Shown: positions 30,206-39,459 of the stretch, piece after piece | Layout of the letters: every line of letters begins with the position of its first letter | How positions within the stretch are numbered: position 1 is the stretch's first letter | Assembly: GCA_025062275.1 (NCBI GenBank) | Contig: JANXAP010000032.1 | Coordinates: forward strand, 1 to 53,954 | Source of the DNA: Dehalococcoidia bacterium | GTDB taxonomy: Bacteria; Chloroflexota; Dehalococcoidia; SM23-28-2; HRBIN24 | Reading direction: 5' to 3' | Length of the DNA stretch: 53,954 nucleotides | Position numbers and translations under genes: made by a program | Notes under the pieces: generated by a model | Told to the model about the DNA's origin: nothing | Seen by the model: the letters and a program-made list of their open reading frames with translations, nothing else | Database searches by the model: none

Positions 30206-30697
30206 ATGGCCGAGAGCGAGCAGGAGGCGGCCCTGCCCGACGAGCTGGTCGAGGTCCGCCGCGAGCTGGAGGCCCTCCAGGGCCAGGTGGCCGACGCCGA
30301 GGCCCGGGCCGCCCACCACCGCCAGCAGGCTGCCCTGCTCCAGCAACAACTGGAGCAGGCCAGGCAGGAAGTGGCCCGCCTGCAGGGGGAGTTGGCCCAG
30401 GCCAGGGACGAGGCCGAGGCCCTGCGCCAGCGGCTGCGGGAAGCGGCCCTGCGTTACCGGGAGGCGCGCCTCGCCGCCCGCCCCGAGCTGCCCCCGGAGC
30501 TGGTGACGGGGGAGACGCTGGAGGAGATAGAGCAGCAGCTGCAGCAGGCCGAAGGCATCGTGGCCAGGCTGCGGGAGCGAATGGAGGAGCAGGCCCAGGG
30601 AGAAAGCTTCCCGGCCGGAGCGCCGCCCCGGCGGGGGCCTGACGTCTCGTCCCTCACCCCTCTGGAGAAGATACGCCGGGGGCTGCAGGGGCGCTAG
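30206..30697 (+). CDS. Coiled-coil protein, putative capsid scaffold
   Basis: 163 residues from ATG 30206 with AAGGAGG 8 bases upstream (30191-30197), preferred over two in-frame starts just before. Residues about 10-90 are continuous heptads (LVEVRRELEALQGQVADAEA, LLQQQLEQARQEVARLQGEL), then a second helical segment LEEIEQQLQQAEGIVARLRE and a short basic C-terminal tail (LTPLEKIRRGLQGR). A helical rod with a basic C-terminal end directly before a capsid gene is the standard form of a phage scaffold, whose tail contacts the coat protein. No protease motif. The assignment rests on position and structure, not on sequence similarity. Confidence 0.7.
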   Translation: MAESEQEAALPDELVEVRRELEALQGQVADAEARAAHHRQQAALLQQQLEQARQEVARLQGELAQARDEAEALRQRLREAALRYREARLAARPELPPELVTGETLEEIEQQLQQAEGIVARLRERMEEQAQGESFPAGAPPRRGPDVSSLTPLEKIRRGLQGR

Positions 30698-30727
30698 CCG
30701 CAGAGCGAACGAGGGAGGTGAAGGGAA

Positions 30728-31615
30728 ATGGCACTCACGCTGGCCGAGGCGGCCAAGCTCAGCAACGACATGCTGCTGGTGGGGGTCATCGAGACCATCG
30801 TCAAGGACTCGCCGGTGCTGCAGGTGCTCCCGTTCATCGAGATCCAGGGCAACGGCCTCACCTACAACCAGGAGGCCACCGCCCCTCAGGCAGCCTTCTT
30901 CGACGTGGGCGACACCTGGACCGAGTCCACTCCCACCTTCGAGCAGAAGACGGCCCAGCTCAAGATCATGGGTGGCGACGCCGACATCGACAACTTCCTG
31001 CTGGCCACCCGCTCCAACCTGCAGGACCTGGAGGCAGCGGTGGTCCAGCTCAAGGCCAAGGCGGTGCGCCAGCTCTTCGAGGACACCTTTATCAACGGCA
31101 ACAGCAGCACCAATCCCAAGGCCTTCGACGGCATCGACCGCCTGTGCGATTCCTCTCAGACCGTTTCCATGGGGGCCAACGGCGGCACCCTCACCCTGGA
31201 CAAGCTGGACGAGCTCATCGACCTGGTGAAGGGCGGCAAGCCCGACATGCTCCTCATGAGCCGCCGCAGCCGCCGCATCCTCAACCGCCTGGCGCGGCAG
31301 GCAGGCGGCTTTCTGGAGACGGACCGCAACGAGTTCGGGCAGATGGTCCAGTTCTACGACGGCATCCCCATCGGCGTGAGCGACTACATCCCCGACAACC
31401 AGACGGTGGGCACCAGCAACGACTGCTCCACCATCTACGCCCTCCAGTTCGGCGAGGGGGGCGTGGCGGGGCTGACGGCCCCCGGCGGCCTGCAGGTGGA
31501 GCGAGTGGGCAGCCTGGAGAGCAAGGACGCCACTCGCATCCGCATCAAGTGGTATGCGGCGGTGGCCCTGTTCAACAAGGTGAAGCTGGCCAGGCTGGTG
31601 GGCGTGCGGCCTTAG
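30728..31615 (+). CDS. Phage major capsid protein (HK97 fold, probable)
   Basis: 295 residues after a GGGAGGTGAAGGGAA site. The opening ALTLAEAAKLSNDMLLVGVI is followed by VLQVLPFIEIQGNGLTYNQE, DTWTESTPTFEQKTAQLKIM and a strong DNFLLATRSNLQDLEAAVVQ helix; KPDMLLMSRRSRRILNRLAR and FYDGIPIGVSDYIPDNQTVG are elements of the P domain and A domain in HK97-type coats (the IPigvsdyi stretch is widely conserved). The end IKWYAAVALFNKVKLARLVG forms the closing strand. No N-terminal delta domain is fused; that role would fall to the separate coiled-coil scaffold in front. Confidence 0.88.
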   Translation: MALTLAEAAKLSNDMLLVGVIETIVKDSPVLQVLPFIEIQGNGLTYNQEATAPQAAFFDVGDTWTESTPTFEQKTAQLKIMGGDADIDNFLLATRSNLQDLEAAVVQLKAKAVRQLFEDTFINGNSSTNPKAFDGIDRLCDSSQTVSMGANGGTLTLDKLDELIDLVKGGKPDMLLMSRRSRRILNRLARQAGGFLETDRNEFGQMVQFYDGIPIGVSDYIPDNQTVGTSNDCSTIYALQFGEGGVAGLTAPGGLQVERVGSLESKDATRIRIKWYAAVALFNKVKLARLVGVRP

Positions 31616-31633
31616 CCCCGGAAGAGGTGTGCC

Positions 31634-32032
31634 ATGCCCAACGTCAGGCTCGACGCGCAGGGGGTGCCCAAGGGGCCCGTCTACGAGGGGACGGCCCCGG
31701 TGCTGCACCGGGGCCCCCTCTCGGCCCCCGACGCCGCCGACCCCGCCGGCCCCGCCCAGGCCCTGGACTGCAGCGGCTACCGCATGGCCCGCTTCGACCT
31801 GGACACCACCGGCAGCAGCGGCCTGCAGTGGCTGGAGGTGCAGCTCCTGGTGTGGAACCCCACGGCCGGACGCTTCTTCGCCGGCGCCCGCCGTTACTTC
31901 GGGCCGGCCCAGCTCCAGGCCAGCCCCTGCCCCAGTTTGGAGGCGGAGGTGAGGGGGGCTACCGTCTTCCTGAAGGTGACGGGGGTCGGGGCCGCCTCTC
32001 TGTCGCTCCGGGTCTATGCCAGCCTGAGCTGA
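31634..32032 (+). CDS. Small beta-rich protein, possible capsid decoration
   Basis: 132 residues after GAAGAGGTGTGCC. Sequence alternates short beta strands and Gly/Pro turns (YRMARFDLDTTGSSGLQWLE, VQLLVWNPTAGRFFAGARRY, then VFLKVTGVGAASLSLRVYAS), suggesting a compact beta sandwich. No catalytic motif and no known family. In tailed phages the slot between major capsid and connector often codes for a decoration or head-fibre protein. That role is inferred from position only. Confidence 0.65.
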   Translation: MPNVRLDAQGVPKGPVYEGTAPVLHRGPLSAPDAADPAGPAQALDCSGYRMARFDLDTTGSSGLQWLEVQLLVWNPTAGRFFAGARRYFGPAQLQASPCPSLEAEVRGATVFLKVTGVGAASLSLRVYASLS

Positions 32033-32045
32033 GGGGGTGGGGACG

Positions 32046-32669
32046 GTGGACATTGTCCAGTTGCGGGCGCGCCTGCGTCGCGACCTGCGCGACGAGGACC
32101 CCGACGGGCAGCGCTGGAGCGACGCGGAGCTGGACCGCCACCTGCAGCGGGCGGCGCGCGAGCTCTCCCTGGCCGTCCCCCTGGAGGCGGTGGCCATCCT
32201 CACAGCCCCCGGAGCGAGTCGCGACCTGTCGCTGGCCTCCCTCGAGGGGCTGGTAGAGGTGGAGGCGGTGGAGTACCCCGTAGGCCTCTTCCCGCCCAAC
32301 TACGTCCCCTTCTCCCTGTGGGGCGACAGGCTGACGCTGCTGGGCGAGCGGGTGCCGGCAGCCGGAGAAGGGGTGCGGGTCTACTACACCCGCCTGCACA
32401 CCCTGGACGCCACCGTCTCCACTGTGCCCGCCGCCCTGGAGGACCTGCTGCTGACGGGGGCCGCCGCCTACGCTGCCCTGGAGTGGGCAGGGTATGCCGC
32501 CAACCGCATCAACGTGGGCGGCGAGGACGTGTGGCGCCGCTACCTGACCTGGGGCGAAAAGATGCTCTCCCTCTTCCAGCAGGGGCTCGAGCGCCACTCG
32601 CGCCGCAACAGCGTTCGCTCCCGCCGCCTCTACACCCCGGCCCGGCCGGCGAGCGAGCGTCGGGGCTGA
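32046..32669 (+). CDS. Head-tail connector/adaptor protein
   Basis: 207 residues from GTG 32046 with GAGGGGGTGGGGACG upstream; GTG 32037 is an alternative. Begins with helical text IVQLRARLRRDLRDEDPDGQ and WSDAELDRHLQRAARELSLA, which corresponds to the N-terminal helical bundle of gp6/gp15-type connectors (D...L...). Later helices LEDLLLTGAAAYAALEWAGY and EDVWRRYLTWGEKMLSLFQQ, then a basic tail. In SPP1 and HK97 such proteins ring the portal and close the head. The match is to the family pattern and place in the order. Confidence 0.75.
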   Translation: MDIVQLRARLRRDLRDEDPDGQRWSDAELDRHLQRAARELSLAVPLEAVAILTAPGASRDLSLASLEGLVEVEAVEYPVGLFPPNYVPFSLWGDRLTLLGERVPAAGEGVRVYYTRLHTLDATVSTVPAALEDLLLTGAAAYAALEWAGYAANRINVGGEDVWRRYLTWGEKMLSLFQQGLERHSRRNSVRSRRLYTPARPASERRG

Positions 32670-32679
32670 GGGGGCGGCC

Positions 32680-34623
32680 GTGCGCTTCCTGCCGCCAGCC
32701 CTGGCAGACGCCCAGCGCTCCCTCTCTGCCGTCCCGTACCTGGAGGTGACGCTGTCGCAACGGAGGGCTGGCGTGGCGAGGGCCGCCTTTCAGCGGCTGT
32801 ACAGCGGGGGCGAGCCGGCCGGCCCCCATGCAGCCGCCCTGGCCGGCGACGGCTCCCTGCTGCGGGCGCGCATAGCCGGCGGCCAGCTCTACTACCAACG
32901 GGTGCCTTCGCCGGGACCTGGCGCCCCCTTCGCGTCGTGGACGCCCCTGACAAGCGCCCAGCAATCGGTAGCCCTGGCGGCCCTGGGGTCGCAGGTCCTC
33001 CTGGCCTATGTGGCCGCCGACGGCTCGGTGGCGGTGCGCGAAAGCCAGGACTACGGGGCCAGCTTCGGAGCCGCCGTCGCGGTGCTGCCGTCGGCGGCCG
33101 GCGCCCGGCACCTGGCCCTGGCCCTCAAAGGGGGCGAGGCCCTTCTGGCCTACGCCAGTCCCTCCCAGGTGGCCGTCGTCAGGCGCACGGGCGGCTCCTG
33201 GGGCAGCCTCTCGGCCTGGCCCCACAGCCTCGGCAGCATCAGCGGCCTGGCCTGCCACTACGGCGGCGACTATGACCTGCTGGTGACGGGGGAGGAGGCA
33301 TCGGGACGGGCCGGTGTCTGGACCGTCGTCTTCGGCGACGGCTACCGACAGGCCTCCGGCACCTGGTCGCCCCTGCGAGAGGTGCAGCGGGCCGATGCCG
33401 GCTCCGGGGTGAGCTTCGCAGCCCCTTGCCTCTCGGCCCCCGACCTCTACCGCCTCGCCTTCGTCGAGTCCTACAGTGGCAGCCAGCCCTACGCCCGCCT
33501 GCAGCTATCGCACCTGGCCCCCGACATCGACTTCGCCGACAACTGGTGGAGAGAGCCGCTTCCCAGCGACATCACCGGCAGTTACGGGGTGGCCATGGCC
33601 TCCGCCCCGGGCGTCCTCTGGCTTTCGTCCACCGACGGCGTCTGGCGGGCCGACCTGTCGGCCGCCGTCCTGGACGTGAGCGGCAGCGTCCTGGCGCTTG
33701 AGATGGAGGAGGTGCCCTGGGGAGGGCGGCTCCGTCTCCAACTGGTCGACGACGCCGCCCTGTCGGGGCCCAACGGCCCCCTACAGCCCGGGGCCGAGGT
33801 GGCCGTCTCCCTGGGCTACCTGACGGCCGATGGCCCCCTCGCCTCGCCGGCTCCCCGCCACTGGCTGACGGCGGTGGAGGTGCGCAGCGAGGGCGGCCGC
33901 CGCACGGCGACGCTGGAGGCCGTCAGCGCCTGGGGCCTGCTGGGGGCCTGGCGGGCACGGCGCCAGTTCGCCTGGGCGGCGGGGGAGCGCAACGTCTTCG
34001 CCATCCTCTCGTTCCTGTGGGCGCGGGCGGGGATACCGTTCACCACCGTCAGCTACTCCCAGGCCGCCGTGGACCTGCGTCCCGCCTTTACTGTCCAGCC
34101 GGGCCAGTCGGGTCTGGAGGCGGTGCGGCGGCTGCTGGCCATGGTGCCCGACGTGGTGCTTCTCTCCCAGAACTACGCCCTCCTCAAGCACCCTCTGGAC
34201 ACGGAGACCCCCGTCTACACCTACGGCAACGACCATCCCGTCCTGGCGGCGGTGGCACGGCGTTCCCCGCCCGTCGCCAACCGGGTCCAGGTCTACGGGC
34301 AGGGGGCCTTCGCCGAGGCCTTCCTGTGGGAGGACGTAGACCGCTCGGGCGAACGCCTGCTCCAGGTGCACGACCTGAACGTGGCCAGCGCCGCCCAGGC
34401 AGCCGACCGCGCTTTGTGGGAGGCCCGCCGCCTGCGGCTCTCGCTGGTCAGCGAGGAGGTGACGGTGCCCACCAACTGCGCCCAGGAGCTGTACGACGTG
34501 GTCACGGTGACGGAGCCGTCCCTGGGCCTGACCGCGGCCAGGCGACGGGTGCTGTCCATCCGCACCAGCTACGACGCCCGCCGCGGCCTCTACCGCCAGC
34601 GCCTGGGCCTGGGGGCGCCCTAG
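32680..34623 (+). CDS. Beta-propeller / tail-hub fusion protein
   Basis: 647 residues from GTG with GAGGGGGCGGCC upstream. Residues about 50-330 form repeated beta blades with Asp-box-like turns (SQDYGASFGAAVAVL, GDYDLLVTGEEASGRAGVWT, LWLSSTDGVWRADLS), a propeller suited to receptor or glycan binding. Residues about 340-647 look like a tail-hub/gpD-gp27 domain: LRLQLVDDAALSGPNGPLQP, FTVQPGQSGLEAVRRLLAMV, ANRVQVYGQGAFAEAFLWED, ADRALWEARRLRLSLVSEEV, CAQELYDVVTVTEPSLGLTA and the final YDARRGLYRQRLGLG. It would attach at the tip and recognise the target cell. The fusion is unusual to my knowledge. Start and domain limits are approximate. Confidence 0.75.
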   Translation: MRFLPPALADAQRSLSAVPYLEVTLSQRRAGVARAAFQRLYSGGEPAGPHAAALAGDGSLLRARIAGGQLYYQRVPSPGPGAPFASWTPLTSAQQSVALAALGSQVLLAYVAADGSVAVRESQDYGASFGAAVAVLPSAAGARHLALALKGGEALLAYASPSQVAVVRRTGGSWGSLSAWPHSLGSISGLACHYGGDYDLLVTGEEASGRAGVWTVVFGDGYRQASGTWSPLREVQRADAGSGVSFAAPCLSAPDLYRLAFVESYSGSQPYARLQLSHLAPDIDFADNWWREPLPSDITGSYGVAMASAPGVLWLSSTDGVWRADLSAAVLDVSGSVLALEMEEVPWGGRLRLQLVDDAALSGPNGPLQPGAEVAVSLGYLTADGPLASPAPRHWLTAVEVRSEGGRRTATLEAVSAWGLLGAWRARRQFAWAAGERNVFAILSFLWARAGIPFTTVSYSQAAVDLRPAFTVQPGQSGLEAVRRLLAMVPDVVLLSQNYALLKHPLDTETPVYTYGNDHPVLAAVARRSPPVANRVQVYGQGAFAEAFLWEDVDRSGERLLQVHDLNVASAAQAADRALWEARRLRLSLVSEEVTVPTNCAQELYDVVTVTEPSLGLTAARRRVLSIRTSYDARRGLYRQRLGLGAP

Positions 34624-34637
34624 ATACGGGGGTCGAG

Positions 34638-34850
34638 ATGGAGCTGGTCAAGGGGGTGGTCAGGGGTTTCGACAGCGCCAGCTACCGGGCCACGGTCCAG
34701 CTGGCCGGCTCCCTGGCCGTCTGGCTGGAGGGGGTGCCGGTGGCCAGGAACATCCCTGCCGCCCAGGTGACGGTGGGACGGGGCTGCGTGGTGCTCTTCT
34801 TCGACGAGGCCAACCCGCGGGACGCTGTAGTGCTGGCCGTCTACGAATGA
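34638..34850 (+). CDS. OB-fold spike-like baseplate protein (gpV/gp5 N-terminal type)
   Basis: 70 residues from ATG after GGGGGTCGAG. VRGFDSASYRATVQLAGSLA, VWLEGVPVARNIPAAQVTVG and RGCVVLFFDEANPRDAVVLA make the five strands of a small OB fold like that in phage baseplate hubs (VxxFDxxxxRatV...vPvA..i...v..G..v.V.f). No trimeric beta-helix spike follows, so it caps the hub only. It sits 14 bases after the tail-hub gene, as in typical baseplate order. Confidence 0.65.
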   Translation: MELVKGVVRGFDSASYRATVQLAGSLAVWLEGVPVARNIPAAQVTVGRGCVVLFFDEANPRDAVVLAVYE

Positions 34851-34861
34851 GGGGGAGGACC

Positions 34862-35020
34862 GTGGACGGGAAACCCAGGCGTCAGACCAGGTGGCCCCGC
34901 GCCAGGCCGCCTCAGGGAAGGCCCCAGCCGCCGCTGGAGGCGCAGGAGGAGCCAGAGCTGGCCGGCGAGTTCAACGTGCGGGTGGGGGTGGAAGTGATGG
35001 CTGCCCTGTGGGAGGAGTGA
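34862..35020 (+). CDS. 52-residue basic/acidic hypothetical protein
   Basis: GTG with GAGGGGGAGGACC directly upstream, 11 bases after the OB-fold gene. A basic Pro-rich first half (GKPRRQTRWPRARPPQGRPQ) is followed by an acidic stretch and the hydrophobic end FNVRVGVEVMAALWEE. Too short for a call, but the good ribosome-binding site and the tight spacing support it as the last gene of the phage-like run. The convergent MerR gene ends 6 bases later. Confidence 0.5.
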   Translation: MDGKPRRQTRWPRARPPQGRPQPPLEAQEEPELAGEFNVRVGVEVMAALWEE

Positions 35021-35026
35021 GGGGCC

Positions 35027-35491
35027 TCAGCCCTGCTGGCCCTCTCGGGCCGCCTCCTGCTCCAGGGAACGGCGCCACCGCTCGAAAGTCCTGAGCCACT
35101 CCTCCAGCTGGGACTTCATCTCCAGCAGCTGGTCCACCTTGTGACGCACGATCTCGTACTGGCGCTGGACCACCTCGGTGGCCCGCTGCAGCTGCTCCAG
35201 CTTCTCGGCCGGAGGGGCATCGGGCCGGAAGCGGGCGCGGATCTCCCTCAAGGTGTCTTGGGCCTCTACCATCTCCTTGATCTCGGCCAGGCTGACGCCC
35301 AGGAGCTGCTGCAGCTTCTTGATCTGCTTGACGCGACGGACGTCCTCCTCTGTATAGAGGCGGAAGCCCCCTTCCATGCGGGCCGGGGGACGCAACAGGC
35401 CTTTCTCCTCGTAAAAGCGCAGGGTCCGCTGGCTGACGCCCGCCTTCTCGGCCGCCTCGCCGATCTGCAGGAACTCCTTGATCTCCGCCAT
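35027..35491 (-). CDS. MerR-family transcriptional regulator
   Basis: 154 residues. Winged HTH at the N-terminus: LQIGEAAEKAGVSQRTLRFY EEKGLLRPP (residues 8-36), RLYTEEDVRRVKQIKKLQQL as wing 2, then a long dimerising coiled coil to the end (VEAQDTLREIRARF to WRRSLEQEAAREGQQG). No Cys pair or drug-binding domain follows, so the effector is unknown. Directly upstream is a 6+6 dyad (CTATAC-AGAGC-GTATAG) inside its own promoter region, where it may regulate itself. It is convergent with the phage-like genes, and divergent from yceI 275 bases away. Confidence 0.9.
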   Translation of the reverse strand: MAEIKEFLQIGEAAEKAGVSQRTLRFYEEKGLLRPPARMEGGFRLYTEEDVRRVKQIKKLQQLLGVSLAEIKEMVEAQDTLREIRARFRPDAPPAEKLEQLQRATEVVQRQYEIVRHKVDQLLEMKSQLEEWLRTFERWRRSLEQEAAREGQQG

Positions 35492-35505
35492 GCTCCGCCC
35501 CTTGA

Positions 35506-35542
35506 CTATACAGAGCGTATAGCGGCCTAACTCCTACGTCAA
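35506..35542 (-). promoter_or_regulatory. MerR promoter with dyad operator
   Basis: On the minus strand TTGACG (35537-35542); the perfect inverted repeat CTATAC-N5-GTATAG spans 35506-35522 and contains the -10 choices (TACGCT at 17 or TATACG at 15 bases). A plausible autoregulatory operator. Confidence 0.55.
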
Positions 35543-35691
35543 GGTGAACAGCCATCCGCCCCGCGCACTACTCACGCCCCCAGGGGCGCAGAGGCCCTGC
35601 CAGGGCCTGCCCCCGCCGCAGACACCCCTCAGCTATCCGGGCAGGCCGGGCGGAGTCGCCGGCCCGATATTACTATTCTTTGACTAGCAGC
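35543..35691. other. Intergenic stretch without recognised element
   Basis: Between the MerR promoter and the yceI promoter. GC-rich to 35665, then AT-richer (TATTACTATTCTTTGACTAG). I see no hairpin with T-run and no small gene with a convincing ribosome-binding site. Confidence 0.4.
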
Positions 35692-35721
35692 TTGACAAAG
35701 ATAAGCGCTGTGCCCTAGGCT
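35692..35721 (+). promoter_or_regulatory. Promoter of yceI
   Basis: Perfect -35 TTGACA (35692-35697), 18-base spacer, TAGGCT (35716-35721). Leader of about 38 bases to ATG 35766. Confidence 0.6.
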
Positions 35722-35765
35722 TACGGGTGAAGGCACCAACACAGGAGAAAAAGGAGGGAACGGGC

Positions 35766-36320
35766 ATGACCGCCGCACCTGCCCCTGCTGCCGTCAGCAC
35801 CTGGACCATCGATCCCAGCCACTCGCTGGTGGAGTTCTCGGTGCGTCACATGATGGTGGCCACCGTCAAGGGGCGCTTCCGCTCCTTCCGCGGCACCATC
35901 CGCCTGGACGAGGCCAACCCCGAGAACTCCTCGGTGGAGGCCGTCATCGACGCCGCCAGCATCGACACCAACGACGAGCAGCGCGACGCCCACCTGCGCT
36001 CCGACGACTTCCTGAACGTCGAGAAGTTCCCCCACATCACCTTCCGCAGCAAGCGGGTGGAGATGCTGGGCCAGGACCGCGCCCGCGTCATCGGCGACCT
36101 GACCATCCGCGATGTGACCAGGGAGGTGGCCCTGGAAGTGGAGTATCTGGGCCGCACCAGGGACCCCTGGGGCAAGGAGCGCATCGGCTTCAGCGCCCAC
36201 ACCAGCATCAACCGCCACGACTTCGGCGTCAGGTGGAACGCCGTTCTGGAGGCTGGCGGCGTGGTGGTGGCCGACACCGTGCGCATCAACCTGGAGATCG
36301 AGGCCGTCAAGCAGGACTAG
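35766..36320 (+). CDS. YceI-family polyisoprenoid-binding protein
   Basis: 184 residues from ATG 35766 with AAAAAGGAGGGAACGGGC upstream. YceI is a lipocalin-like barrel that binds polyisoprenoid chains. Conserved text: TWTIDPSHSLVEFSVRHMMV, TVKGRFRSFRGTIRLDEANP, SIDTNDEQRDAHLRSDDFLN, FPHITFRSKRVE, and GFSAHTSINRHDFGVRWN. No signal peptide, so unlike E. coli YceI this one appears cytosolic. Single gene with own promoter and terminator. A UbiA prenyltransferase, which handles isoprenoid quinones, is convergent next door; a functional link is possible. Confidence 0.94.
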   Translation: MTAAPAPAAVSTWTIDPSHSLVEFSVRHMMVATVKGRFRSFRGTIRLDEANPENSSVEAVIDAASIDTNDEQRDAHLRSDDFLNVEKFPHITFRSKRVEMLGQDRARVIGDLTIRDVTREVALEVEYLGRTRDPWGKERIGFSAHTSINRHDFGVRWNAVLEAGGVVVADTVRINLEIEAVKQD

Positions 36321-36340
36321 CTCCCGCAGCGGGGACTGCA

Positions 36341-36367
36341 GGCGGGGGAGGACTGACCTCCCCCGCC
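36341..36367. terminator. Bidirectional terminator between yceI and the UbiA gene
   Basis: Perfect 10-base inverted repeat GGCGGGGGAG (36341-36350) / CTCCCCCGCC (36358-36367), loop GACTGAC, then TTCGTTCA on the plus strand. Confidence 0.7.
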
Positions 36368-36377
36368 TTCGTTCAGG

Positions 36378-37397
36378 CTAGACGGCGTCCAGCAGACGCT
36401 CCACCGCCAGCTGCAGCGCCAGCCCCAGCACCAGGAAGGCCCCGAACTGCCGAGTGTGGTAGAAGGCGAAATTGACGAACCACAGGGGCCAGCCCGGCAC
36501 GGGCCTCCTCGGCTGGAGCGGCTTGGGGCGACCGAAGACGGCCAGCACCCGCCGGGCCACCGGGAGGCCGAGGGCCACCAGCAGCAGTCCTGGCAGTACC
36601 TGCCAGATGGCCACCGCCACCGTGGCCAGGTAGGCAGCCACGATGAGGCCCTGGGTGAACCGCCGCGCTCGCGCCTCCCCTAGCAGCCGCGGCATCGTCC
36701 AGACGCCACGGGCCGAGTCGAACTCCAGCTTGTCGATGTGCTTGCCCATGAGCACCGCCGTCACCGCCAGCCCGTAGGGCAGGGAGGCGACCCAGACGTG
36801 GGCAGGCACCGACTCGGCCATCACGTAGTACGTGCCCCCCACCATCAGCGGCCCCCACACCAGCAGCACCGACGGCTCCCCCAGGCCTATGTATTTCAGT
36901 GACCAGGGGAGGCCCGAGTAGAACAGCAGCACGAAGGCCCCGCCCAGGGCGAAGGCCAGCACCCAGGGGCCGGCCAGCAGCACCAGCCAGACTCCGATGG
37001 CGGTGGCCCCGGCGAGGACGAGGGCCGTGGCCAGGAAGAAGCCCCGCAGGGAGGCAGCGCCGTGGGCCAGCCCGTGGGGGCCGTACAGGGCCCTCGGCGA
37101 ATCGGGGGCGTCGATCCCTCGCAGGTAATCGCCCAGGTCGTTGGCCAGGTTGGATCCCAGGTGGGCCAGCACCAGCCCCACCAGCGCCAGGACGAAGCGG
37201 GGGCCATCGAAGACGCCGTCGAGGGCCGCCAGCAGACCGCCGAGGGCCGCCGAGGTAACGGTCATGGCCACCACCGCCGCCCGCGACAGCACCAGCCAGC
37301 GGGTGACGGGGTCGGCCCGCGTCAGGTCTACCTGGGGGACCGTATAGATGGCCTGCCACCAGAGCTTGGGCAGGCCCACAGCACCTGCCGTAGCCAT
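36378..37397 (-). CDS. UbiA-family prenyltransferase (MenA-like)
   Basis: 339 residues with about 8-9 membrane helices. Intramembrane aromatic prenyltransferases attach isoprenoid chains to quinone precursors. First Asp motif: SNLANDLGDYLRGIDAPDSP (NDxxDxxxD); second Asp-rich loop HIDKLEFDSARGVWTMPRLL, in which D-K-L-E-F-D-S-A-R-G is close to that of MenA (1,4-dihydroxy-2-naphthoate octaprenyltransferase). Further typical text: VFLLFYSGLPWSLKYIGLGE-like segment and MGKHIDKLE. No men genes are near to confirm the substrate. Start ATG with AAGGAGAGCGGACG upstream. Confidence 0.9.
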   Translation of the reverse strand: MATAGAVGLPKLWWQAIYTVPQVDLTRADPVTRWLVLSRAAVVAMTVTSAALGGLLAALDGVFDGPRFVLALVGLVLAHLGSNLANDLGDYLRGIDAPDSPRALYGPHGLAHGAASLRGFFLATALVLAGATAIGVWLVLLAGPWVLAFALGGAFVLLFYSGLPWSLKYIGLGEPSVLLVWGPLMVGGTYYVMAESVPAHVWVASLPYGLAVTAVLMGKHIDKLEFDSARGVWTMPRLLGEARARRFTQGLIVAAYLATVAVAIWQVLPGLLLVALGLPVARRVLAVFGRPKPLQPRRPVPGWPLWFVNFAFYHTRQFGAFLVLGLALQLAVERLLDAV

Positions 37398-37423
37398 CGT
37401 CCGCTCTCCTTCCTCAAATGGAC

Positions 37424-37429
37424 ATCATA
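37424..37429 (-). promoter_or_regulatory. -10 box of the UbiA-type gene
   Basis: TATGAT on the minus strand, 26 bases before the ATG at 37397. -35 weak. Confidence 0.4.
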
Positions 37430-37480
37430 GCACCCGAGGCTCACCGAGACACCTAGATACAGGACCGGTCGCTGAAGGGC

Positions 37481-37514
37481 GCAGGGGGCGGGACCCGGCA
37501 GCCCCGCCCCCTGC
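37481..37514 (-). terminator. Hairpin after dnaK
   Basis: Perfect 12-base inverted repeat GCAGGGGGCGGG (37481-37492) / CCCGCCCCCTGC (37503-37514), 10-base loop, 21 bases past the dnaK stop. No T-run follows on the minus strand, so efficiency is uncertain. Confidence 0.55.
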
Positions 37515-37535
37515 CATGGGCGGTGACAGGCCGGC

Positions 37536-39422
<1,887 letters not shown>

Positions 39423-39459
39423 GCTTCCCACCCCCACTGGGTCTCGCTGTCAACGCTGT

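Noticed and set aside
30155-32299. 714-codon minus-strand frame opposite scaffold and capsid genes
   Set aside because: Shadow frame; composition (Leu/Gln/His/Gly) is that of antisense GC-rich code, and the plus strand has ordered genes with ribosome-binding sites.
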